Source: Echinococcus granulosus
Taxonomy: Eukaryota > Platyhelminthes > Cestoda > Cyclophyllidea > Taeniidae
Length of the DNA stretch: 64,000 nucleotides
Reading direction: 5' to 3'
NCBI RefSeq assembly: GCF_000524195.1
Contig: NW_020170483.1
Coordinates: 88,468 to 152,467 of the forward strand
Shown here: positions 51,601-63,600 of the stretch, one piece after another
Layout: each line of letters begins with the position of its first letter
Numbering within the stretch: position 1 is the stretch's first letter
The notes under the pieces: model-generated
The model's input: the letters and a program-made list of their open reading frames with translations, nothing else
Databases searched by the model: none
What the model was told of the DNA's origin: nothing
Made by a program: the position numbers and the translations under genes

Positions 51601-54600
51601 AACTCTTGAGCAAAGAATTAAGCGTTTTTAGAACCAATGAAAATTTTGTCTTTGAAAATCAGCTTCAACAGATCAGTAATGAAAACGGGAGCGTACCTAG
51701 TGCGTCGATACCGGTCTCAAAAGAGGCTTCAAGGTCATCACCCGAAGAGAGCGATGACAAGGACGACGAGGGATCGCAGGACTGGTTCAGAGCCAACCAG
51801 ATTGTGGCGAGGCTAGCGAGTATAGCGGGGAAAACATGGCACATTTCCGCGCGTCCTCTAGCCCAATTTAAGGCCAAATTACCGGAGTCGGGCATAACTT
51901 CTGTGCCCAGCAAGTCCTAATGAAAGAGCAAGGCAAAGATTATGAAAGTTTGATATTCGAGTTTGTCCCAATCAAATAGCAGGGCAAGCGACTCACAAGC
52001 ACCAACTAGGAATGACCTACAAACAGTCAGAACAGTTATTTCGTGACAACGCATCCTGAGTTTTCCCTTAAATCATAATTACGAAGCAGAGTTACCAAAT
52101 GCTCTACAACTCCTGTAGACGTAAAATCCGGCTGACAAGCTTGAAATTGTGTGTATGGAGATTTAAAAAAATAATCACTGAAAGTCCAGTAAGGAGTACT
52201 GCAGGTCTGATTTTTACAATCAAGGCACGTAGAAAAGTCCCTACAAGTTACAAAAAGATTGCAGGAAATGTACCAAAAATCCCTCGTAAAGTTTTTGCAA
52301 AGTCTATTTTTAGGGATTATTTGGGAAAAGAATCGAGTTTTACAGATTTCTAGCTTCTAAAGTCAATAATTTATCTGTTTCCCGCTAAATTAAAGCCACT
52401 TTTTTGGAAGAGGCCGAAAAAATTAAGGGAATTATCCCACACTAAAAGGCAAAAAAGTTGTGGCAGACCTTAGAAGTGAAGAGAAGAGCTATCTGGAGGG
52501 CGGAGGATGATGCATCGCTCTCCAGAGAGGCCTGCTGCATACGCTGAAGTGCAGGACCGAGGGGTGCAAAATCAAAGTTCTGGTTATAATGCGCATGGAA
52601 ATCTCTCAGTGCCTCTGCTACCCGGATCGAGTCTCGGAGCATCTCTGGTGTTTCGTAGTCACCGAATGAGGGCGACACGCCTAGAAAAAGGGTTTAGGTT
52701 AAACGCAGAATTTCAGTTTTAGCAACATATGCCGAAAGGAATGCTACCGTGGTGGTAACAAACGCAGTGGCAGGTGCCAAATGTGTCTCATTGCTATTAT
52801 CAACAGTGAAAGGTTGTTGTGGGCCAGTGAAATCCAAACACCGTTAATCAAAATAAGGAAGCAGGTCTGTGCATACATTCCCATGGATATCTCCAGGATA
52901 CCTCAAACCTAATCATGGGAATGATGGGCCCCGCAATTTCTTAGACGTTTACCATATAGTTGAATGGTGTAAACATTGTAAAGACGATCGTACATCTGAA
53001 CTTCGGTGACAACTCTGACTACAACAACTCCTAACTTTCCAGACCAAGGCATTGGGAGCCATTCCTGTGAACATTTGATCAGCGCTTGAAACACCTGGTC
53101 TACAATATAACATGCCATGTGACTTGACGTCACAAAAGATGATTCTTTTTGTAGGAATGATGAATAAATTACACACAACCAAGAACATTTGAAATTTCTA
53201 AAAGCTAGCACATGCCGTGTGCCAAAGCAACACCGAAATCAAGGTGATACAGGCTGTCCCAGAACGATTCCTCAGTAGTGGGAAAAAAATGTTTCATACA
53301 GACGCTTCCCAGGTACCTGTTCAAAGCTGAGATAAGCATAAAAATGTCACAGCTAGAGACTACGTTGACGAAAAATGTGTTTTTGTTTACACCTTTAAAT
53401 GCGCCATTGTCGAAATAAACTTGGAATTGTCTATGCAACTCAAATGGTGCTCGTCCTTTAAAGATCAAAGGCTCTGAAATTGATGAAAATCTAAAATGTC
53501 AGTCTGGTCTAGAAAATTGGAAGTTCATCTTCCATTCTGAAGTCAACTCTGGCGGAAGATCGCTAATAGCTCACCTTTAAAGCTGGACGATGAGTTGCTT
53601 GACGATTTCCCACGATGAGTAGGCGAGGATTTAGTGGCAGGAGGTGACCAGTTATGCGCGAAAGCAGTGGCACCCAGTGTCATTCCATGTAAAAGATTGA
53701 ACTTCGATTGGCCGATGGGAAGGAGGAAGGTGTGAGTAATGCCTCGCAGACAAGTGAGAAGTTGTAGAGTGTAGTCCGCTGGGTAGTCTGATGGTGAGGG
53801 TGTTCCCTTGTTCGCTCTGTTAAGGAAGATGAGATACGCTTACGAATTCAGTCTACGAAGAGGTATTAGCACACGAAATATACTCGTTATGGAACAGCAT
53901 TCAGGATTAAGCAAAAGATAACAAATGAGCGCCTACAAATGGGAAGAAAAAGTGGCGTGGATTTCTCATCGAAATCCGTGTGAAATACAATGTCGTAAAT
54001 ATAAATCGTCGTACAATAATCGACTCAGTCCCGAAGCAAGGGTTGCTCATCGTTAGTGTTTTTAGTCATACAGTTCCTATGGGTATCTATAAGTCAACTA
54101 AATAAATTCGTAGGGTCAGGCTTTAAAATTCACGACAAAGTCCTTTACAAAGATGCACAAGATTGCGACAACTTGTAGCAATAGCAAATGCTCATTCCTT
54201 AGGGGCAATTAACCTAGTGTTAGTCACCTACGTTTCTACCGCAATCTTATTTCCCAACTGTTTATTCCATTCCTTTTGGAATTATATGACTCCGACCCCA
54301 ATTCCAATTGGGCGTGATATTCCTGTGGACAAATACCATCAGGATAAGGTGCAGGACAAAGCTGAGGTTGGGAATGAGGCTGAGGAGGAGTTGGGGCAGC
54401 AGCTCCCTCACAGCCCGTCCTACCCCATCTCATCTCATCTCGTCTCATTGCAAAGCGCCAATCTTCTCCCACCCCTTTAATAACCGTACAACTTACTAAG
54501 TATTCGGCTACCTTGTAAAAGATTATTCCTTAATGTTTAGCAAATCGACAATTCATTGTGAACAACCTTGCCTCCAATCCACCGAGCACGTACAAACCCA

Positions 54601-57600
54601 AAGCAGGCATAGTCGTCAGTAGGTAAAGTCGTACGAAGTCTAGAAGTGTCAAAATGGTTGTGTGGTCAATGGGTTGTGAAAATGTTCCTTTGCTTGTTTG
54701 CATTTCCACTGCAAAATGCATTTCTCATCACAACTCACCCAGTCAGCAATGTAAAATCCATAGCATGTCTTCGTGGAGCATGTGAAAGAAATGAAGAATA
54801 GTAAGCTTACACTTAGGAGTATTTGCATCATTTACTAAATAGCATGTGGTCTAGACCAATTTGCCTAAACTCATCAACTATCAGTTGATGTGAGTATCAA
54901 TGAATTGTTTCAAGACTCGTGTAAAAAGGACCAAAGTTTATTTTTGACACCTTAGTCCTCTATTGTTTTAAGTCACAGGTACTTCTTCATTACCAAAAAT
55001 ATAGGAAATACATGAATGTGAACATCCATCTTGGGGTGGTTTATAGATAACATCAAATTACTTAAACCATTTGTGCTACCTCACCCTCTGCAGATGCTAC
55101 GCAATACTTGATGGGCTTCTGCCACTTTGCAACCGAGCTAAAGTCACTTCACTGAGTAGGCAACCACCAAAAACATCTATCAGGTTCGTCCAACCAGCGT
55201 TTTATCGTATGAATGAGTCAGAAGTAAAAGTAAAATATTCCAGAGCACAACGAAGGTTATCTGCAGACTGGCCCACATCCAAACTGCGTTGTATGTAAAC
55301 AATCAGGTACAATTTACGAGTCATCCAAAGTGACGAGGAATCATACCAACGAGCTAACCCAATGACCTTACGAACTCTTTTGATCACATAGTGCAGCAAA
55401 AATTCCAAAATCTTCAGAAGTAACTCAGGCGCAACGTTGGAGGCAGTATTTCAAAATAAGTCCAACGCCTACGAACTCCTGTGGATGTTGTTCATTTTGC
55501 TAACGCTTAAAAAAGAGCTTTTGCTTATATAGGAATCCTTGCTATCAAGTAATCAAAAAAGCATTCATTGATATAGCTGAATTTACGGGGATCCAGAAAA
55601 AGGATATTGATATTTGCCAATTTCGAAATCTACGTACAATGAGGCCGGAATTGAGCGAATCAAGTAATCTAAGGGAAAAACGACTGAGTGTTTTCAAAAA
55701 AAGGTGTAACGATAGTCAAATTCGAAGACGTGGCACTTTCCAATTTCACAAAGATCTGATAGCAAATTGGGGAAGTAAATGATCAGCATAAAAGATTATC
55801 TGCGTTACCGTCTAGCATTTAAATTCACCCAAATAATGTTGTCATGACCGATACGGAAGGGTAACCGCTGAGAGCACCAAAACAAGAAGATAGCTATGTA
55901 GCATAATCATACTTGTTTTGATTTCCTACATGGTGACGAAAGCTTTTGCAGATTTCCACGATTCTGGGCCACCTATTTTTAAACGAGTGTTTACACAAGA
56001 ATCAATCCTTAAACAAAATGCTCTATCCGTAGAAAATCATTTGGTTCAAAGAAATGAGCAGAACATAAACCCTTACTGCCTTGCAATTGCTACAAATTAC
56101 GTCCGATGGCGTTAAAATGAATGCTACCATAGTGACATTACATGCATTAGTAAGCGTTGAATGTCCCATTACTACCGGCCATTGTCGCCGCACATGGGTC
56201 TCAGATGTGTTGGATCCCAGCATTTCCAACATACAGTCTCAACGCTCATTCTGGTAAAAGAACACTCAATCTGTGTGTGGAACATCTGTCTAATTCTGAA
56301 CACCTAAGCAAAGCGCAGCTGCCTTTCTTGAAATCAGACAGAGGCGAATCTTTCTATTAGAACTGTGAATGCAACGCAAACGCTCACGGGAATCTAAAAT
56401 CGCGGAAAGCTGGCGCGCGTTCAATATCGAGGGAATTTCGATGCTGAAATCTGAATTACTAGTGCCTTTGGATGTTTAAGCCGTCCTGACAAGTTTTTCT
56501 GTGTCAAAGTTTTCTAGGTGATTGGTTGAATATAACGGAGAAACGTGTCAAGACCTAAACTTGAAAGTGTCAACATGACTTGGTGATATTTTATTGCATC
56601 AACAACTAATTGCATGGAAAATAACGTACTCCATAGGTATCAGAAGATGGCAGAAGGGCTCTGCAAGCATCTGCAAAATCGTAGACATCTGTGAAACCAT
56701 CAGATTGATTAAAAGTGCGGTCGCCGCGCCCCAGTAGATCAGGCTCTCCCGCAGAAAGTTGAACCACAGGGGATGCAGATCAATACGCGCTGTGGGGCTC
56801 AATCCCAGTCGCAGAGTGTTCAACAGCAACATCTGAGTGGCAACATGCCGTGAACGTGAGTGGCTGGTAGATGGACAGGATCCGATGAAGTGAGTTGTGA
56901 GGACGGCGAGGAGTGCTGTTGACTGGGAGAGAGGGGTTAAGCCCTTCAGAGTTGAAGAGAAAACAGGAATATGCGACGTGCACCAGGGAAGGGTTCCAGA
57001 GAAGTGGACCTGTGTTGATGTAGAGGAGGATTGGTTCGCTAATCTCTTTGAGGCGATCTTGGTATTTGCCGGTGGGGTTTTACTTGAACGACTGTTGGAC
57101 GGTGTGGAGATAGTAGCAGTGGATTTTTGAGAAGGTTCGCCACGCGGTGCAGTGAGTTGAAGCAGATGGTGGGTGAGTTTGAGGAGACACGATAGTTCGG
57201 CCAAGTTCTCAGTGCCGCTGTTGTATTTCAAAAGACGTAGACAGAGTGGTAGACTCACGTCATCTGCCGTGTTGAGACTGTAAAGGCAAGAGAAGCCGAA
57301 AAATTATCATTATTAAAATCAAAAAGCATATCGGCAAATAAAGTATCAAGAGATATTATGGCATCCGTCAGTCCAATACCTATCTCTTTGAGAGTCCAAA
57401 TATCAAAAAACCATAAAAGTCGCATAATTCAAGAATAGTGCTGCCTCTGACATAAATATTATTTCTGAAAACAACTTGAGAGCTAAGGCAAAACTCTATT
57501 GAATTATTCAAAAAGAGTGGGTGATTGAGCCGATTGATGGAAACTCAGGTCAACAAACCTGTCAGAGATGTGAGTAAGCTCAGTAGAGGTAGCGAGGCAG

Positions 57601-60600
57601 TGAAGAACAGCCTGTGAGAGACCCGACCTCTGAATTACCGCGTCAATCCACGATGAGCCCGAGTCACTAAGGGTGGCGATCAGCGCTGTCATTCCGCTTT
57701 CGTCTTTTTTGGTATCCAACACCAATTCACCCTCCTCCGTCGGAGTGAGAATGACAGCGAGATGAAGAAGTTTCTGCGAAAACAAAGGATAGACAAATGT
57801 ACATTCGAACCATTCCGGAATTTCTGGGCTCATAGATTATAATTGATTAAAAAAATGTTTTAAGGAGTGCAAATCGCAATCATTGTTTACATATTTTCTT
57901 GTCAAATTTATGCACACATCACAGCGTTTACAATAATACTACAGACATTTATGAATGATCGTCTTATTCACCGTTTCCACTACAAAATCGTATCTAATTA
58001 TGTTTAGGCGCACAATAGGTTGTGTGCTGAGTGGGCGTCCAGAATCAGGAGGTTTACAAGTTGGCTTCGTGTTCACAGGAATGTCTGTCGAGACTGTGTA
58101 CGAGGAAAGCTGAAAACCATCACGGTCAGGATCGTTATTGGGCAACGAGGGTACGACCGCCTTTGAGATATACCACATTTGAAGTTATCCTTACGAGTGG
58201 ATGTCTGCATAGTTTTGGGCCTTCGTTCGCAGAAAAGAAATATTCAGCACTGTACGTTGTTTCATGCACGTGTGGACCGCAATCGCTGCCTGCTATTTTG
58301 AGTAAGAGCGTTGGGACTAGTGCATCACGGTGTCAGCCACCAGGAATCAAGCACACCACTTACTGCTGTATGTAGCAATATCAGTAAAAAATAAAATTAA
58401 AAGTCTTAGGGCTCATTTTAAAATGCCTTCTGCACTTGTAAGAGACCATCTAGCCTGGCGATACAGAACATCTATCACTTGCAGAGAAGGTGAAGACGAA
58501 CATTATACTGAAACTTCACCAATGGGTAAGGAGAAACATTCAACTGTACACTGGGCAGGGTGACCAGAAAAAAGTTATATCCAATGTTTGCAAAAAATTT
58601 TATATCAAGGCGAAAAGATCTGATATTACTTAAAAGAAGTACGAGTAAGTCATACGGTATGGATAAATACATTTGAAGACATGCAACAAAAACAGCAATT
58701 TCGGTAACAAAAGCAGTATAATAAGGAATTTCAGTCACCCATTTCCAAAGTGCTTCGACTGGATATTTTCGGCCTCCGTGCTCATTTCACGTTAAGACAG
58801 ACATGTCATGCCTTCTTCTAGCCTTACTCCTATTGTGTCAACACAATGAATTTAGCAGAAGAATGAGGCTTTCGTGGCATAGATCCTTTCATTTTCTGAC
58901 GTTTCGATCGTAGCGATGGTGGTATAGAGCCTTGCTCGCGGAGTTGTTAGAGGACTTAATTATTGGTAGGAGAGTTATGGGGATTAAGTTGGAGCTATAA
59001 GTAAGTAACATACCCGACAATATATGGAAAGTAAATTTACGCCTATGTAGATTAGTTAAATACTATCCAAAAGAAATTGTTCCGAGGAAACTCACGACAA
59101 GGTGACTAGAAAGCTACGATGACTCATAGTAGTAGATTAGACCTGGACACGACTTCCAGATTGGAAAGAGCAGATAACCTAGGCAGCTCACCTCGGTGAT
59201 AAGCTGAAGCAATTCAGCGGCCACGAGGCGGACATTTGCATTGTCAGAGGATTCTGAAGGCAATGACAGGGAGAGGAGGAATGTGAGACAGATGAAAAGC
59301 AAGACGTCTAGAAGGCTGGGCATTCGACAGTTAACTATGTATCCTATTTCGTCCATGGTCGAGTGACGTGCAAAATCGTCGCAACCTCCAGTCAGCAGGC
59401 AACGGTAGTGACGAGCCAGGAGATCTGCTAGGTCTTCAAAGAGAGATAAATAGCGTATTCACAGCATATGCCGCGAGTGTTTCAGAAACTTTCAACATCG
59501 CGAATAAAACGAAGTAAGAACGAGGAAAGATAGTTAAAGCGGTACGAAATTGTCTACAGCGTACCACCCACAAAGCAAGCGTAATCATGTGGGGGTGAAA
59601 GAAATTTGTGGCATTAACTCGACTATTCTGATCGACAGAGAGCACTTCAATCCTGCACGGTTTAACCCCAACGCTTGTGACAAGGAGCTTTGCTCGTGCC
59701 ACATAAGCAGAAAGCCGTCCCAACGGTAGAGTTGCTTCAATGCGTGTATGTCCCGTAACGTCTTTGGAAGCAATTAACGAGTTGCATTAGTATTAACACG
59801 ATGGGCTATCCACAGAACTTTCCACTAACTAGTTTTTCAATGAACAGGCAAGAAATTTGACTATTTATAAGCTACTTTTAACGAGAGTTTTCGTCCATAT
59901 GGATTGGTTTATTATCAAGTACAAAAAATGAGGGATGAATGAATCTGCAGAAAACCAGAATGCTAAACTAAGCAGAAAAATACACTGGCTTTTTCCAGCA
60001 GCCTTTAACTTCAAGATTCTTCCACACTATGCTTATTTATGTATAATAGAGCAGAAATTCACGCGTTTACACTGTGTGGAACTACCTTGAACACTAAAAT
60101 TTACCGGTCCTATCTTCTCCAAACACCAACACTACATTTTGCCTTCATTAAAATTTCCTGCAGTTCATCTTAAAACAGCAGTGTTTATGAAGCTAAACTC
60201 TAGTTACTGGTACGATGTAGTAGCAAAAAGACTTCAAAAGTTCAACAAGAGGTGAAATGTGTTACAGAAGAACAGTCAATCGACTAGAAGCGTGCCTCTC
60301 CACGGCACTTATCACACTACTTTTCTATTCAAGATTAAAAGAGGACTTTTTTAACAACTTACATCCCGTACACAATGAATAAAAACAAGAATAAATGGGT
60401 ACAATTGTTCAAAAAATAAAAAATTAGTCGTGTTTATGTGAAATCCAATTAATTAAGTGAGAGAATGGGTGAGTGAGTAGATAGGATAAGTTTTCAAAAG
60501 AGAATGAAACTTAATGGGACAAAGAGAGAAGGCGAAATGCTCACTTGTGCCAAAGAGTGTTGGGAATTCACAGGTCGCAAATCGCGGGACCTCTCGCGTT

Positions 60601-63600
60601 GCAGATGCTGAATTTGATGGCCCTTTCGATGCTGTGGGAGAGGCGGCCAAGGCTAGCACAAACAGGGTGCCAACATCGCTCCTGAGAATCGCACACAATC
60701 TTGAGAGGGCGTAGGTGACCTAGTAAGGGTAGAATTCAAAGTTAAACTAATGCATTTAAGTGAGTGGAGATGGAAAATTCATGGTCGAAATTGTTACATA
60801 AAGAAGAATATTATGAGTGTCGAGCAGTGGAATTAAGATAGAGGTGGCGGTATTCTTTAGAATTTGTAGACCAACTCAAATCACATTTTTGTCTGTATCT
60901 AACCGGATAGCGTTGGCTCCGTGGGATTTTATTCCTATTTATACGTTAAGTCGAAAGATTTGGTGTCTCCTGAATCGAAAGGTCTAGGTACAACACAAAA
61001 TCAAGACGTCCAGACGTTGAATTTAGCACTAACCATGTAAATGGAAAGCTGAAGTGCAGTTCGCCTAGCAGAGGTCGTGTCAGATGTTTTTGCTACAAAT
61101 GCACAAGGTGTCTTCGCCACATCATTGGCTTAAATGCATCTCCGTGACCGACAGTGCAAAAATTTAGTAAATGGCAGCACTGAAAACGCTTTGAAAATGA
61201 GGGCGTATTCCGCTACAAACTACTACTGAGCTATCGCCTCTCTGCTTGAGAAATTATTTTAGCTGACAATGAGAAGGAGTAAAAAAGAATGGTTTTCCAA
61301 CAAATAAGTATTGTCACAATAACTGGGGAATTCCCAACCTCTCACACACTAAACTCATGTCACAAATAGCTCCAGATACTTCCATCGAAAGGTACCAACT
61401 ACGCGTCGTCGAGAAACTCACATTCCTAACAGAAACACGAAGACAGCAGATTAGTGAGGGATAAAGTGTAAAAAGTTAACCCACCACTCCTTGTAGAAGT
61501 GGTCTAGTATGTTATGGCGGTGAAGAGGTGCACAAAGTTATTTCAGTCCTACGTTAGAAAAATTGCACAGGAAGCTCACTTGATTGAAGTCATATCTGTG
61601 CAGATACACAAGGAGGTGTTCATGAACCGGTAGTACTTTTACCGGAGACGCCACTGAAAAAGGCAGCAAAATATTGACTAACAACTAAGGTAAATCACAT
61701 TACTGTTACGAGAAAATGAATTGTATAATAAGACTTTTAAATCATTGGCATTACAGAAGAATTGATCATAAAGTATCAAGTTCAGGCTCGCCCCAAGTGT
61801 TACTTTGAGGTCAGCAAATAAGCACACGCTATTTGACAAAAATCAACGAAATCCGGAAAATTCCTCACAATATTTCACTCATCGAAATAAACGCCGACGA
61901 GAAATAATCGTGCCGCCAATTCCGGTAACACCTATTCCACCTAGTTTCCTACCAGTTTTTTTCTCAAGTGTCTATTCCATTTCGTCTGCGATCGTGTGAC
62001 TGTCCAGTCCCAATTTCAATTGGGCGTGATATTCCTGTGGACAAATACCATCAGGGTAAGGTGCAGGACAAAGCTGAGGTTGGGAATGAGGCTGAGGAGG
62101 AGTTGGGGCAGCAGCTCCCTCACAGCCCATCCTACCCCATCTCATCTCATATCAAAGCGCCAATCTTCTCCCACCCCTTTAATAACCGTACAACTTACTA
62201 AGTATTCGGCTACCTTGTAAAAGATCACCTTTTCCTACCAATTCAATAGCTCCCAATCTCTTGACAAGAAGGAGTAGAAGAAGAAGCAGGAATCACTCTT
62301 GCACAACCTCCAAATGAATTGAGTAGATCGGTTTCAACCGCGATTATTCCTTAATGTTTAGCAAATCGACAATTCATTGTGAACAACCTCGCCTCCAATC
62401 CACCGAGCACGTACAAACCCAAAGCAGGCATAGTCGTCAGTAGGTAAAGTCGTACGAAGTCTAGAAGAGTCGAAATGGTAGTTTGGTCGAAGAATGGTGG
62501 AAATGTTCGTTTACCTGTTTGTATTTCCACTGCGAACTCCATTTCTCATCACAACTCAGCCAATCACCCAGTCAGTTAGACAGTCGGTCAACATTCTGAA
62601 TTTCACCACACCTTTCCATTACCAGGGTCAAACACGGTTGAGACAATGGCCAATCTTTCCTCCTTCTTGCCATCTGCTTAAGCATGGCGTGTGCGTGGGA
62701 CACAATTGAGCAACTTCCACGATTCGTCCTTCTCACTTCAAATAGATGTCAATCATTTTTTTCAACACACATGCAACATCACCCTATCTCTTTCTTGGCA
62801 CCTTTTCTCCTTCTCTCCTAATCAGTACTCACTCATGATCCGCAATAGAGGCTCCTCTTCAAACTCATGCCTCCACTTTTGAATAGACAAGCAGTATGAT
62901 CACATATCTTGCCTAAACCATTGGGTTCTGCTACCGATTACTACACCTCCTTCAAATGTTATACGACCCATGTTACGAGAGGTTTCTACAGCTTTGAGAC
63001 CAAGTCGCAACCACTTCACGGAGTTGACGAACTCGAATCACACCAAGCAGGTTCGTTCGATCAATACTTTTTATGGTTGAGGGTGGGTTCAGAAAATGAG
63101 AAAAATAGTTTAGACCACAATAAAAAATGTCTTACTGATGGAATAACGTTTCCAACCCACGTTTGTGCTGCTTGGATAAAAGGAAACCGTATGCATTTTT
63201 AAAGTTTCCACAATTTGCACCGATTATGGAAGCGAGCTTAATTGAAAACCCCACAAACTACCTTAGTCGCTTGAAAAGTTGAAAAGTTGACAGCCCAACA
63301 ATTCCAGTTTGCATAATATTAGCTCTTTGGTTATTTTAAACGAATCTCGACAATGAGTTTACCTTCTACGGGGTGGTTTCATTCAAACCATGGATGGATA
63401 GAAGATAACGATTATATAGGACGCCACAGAATCAGGGCAAACATCTTGGAACACAAAAAAACTAGTATTCAGATAACGAGTGAACTTCATCTGTTTGATA
63501 TAACTCTAGTACCAATGCACAAAGTATGACACCTGTGCTTAGATCAAAACGCTGTCTGTTAGCTACCACAACAATACACAAAATGACAAAATAGAAGTTG

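Noticed and set aside
51606..51920. 104-codon plus-strand opening with an acidic middle
   Set aside because: Antisense shadow of DOP1 exon 9.
53205..53468. Minus-strand opening beside repeat copy R3
   Set aside because: Not compatible with the DOP1 frame between exons 7 and 8; may be part of the decayed repeat.
54530..54721. 63-codon minus-strand opening repeated at 62351-62542
   Set aside because: Conserved only because the whole DNA block is duplicated; no evidence of coding.
61034..61092. Minus-strand stretch TSARRTALQLSIYM with splice-like ends, first taken as a DOP1 exon
   Set aside because: Exon 2 (61580-61653) ends in phase 0 and joins exon 3 directly with the same length as the family; including this piece breaks the phase.
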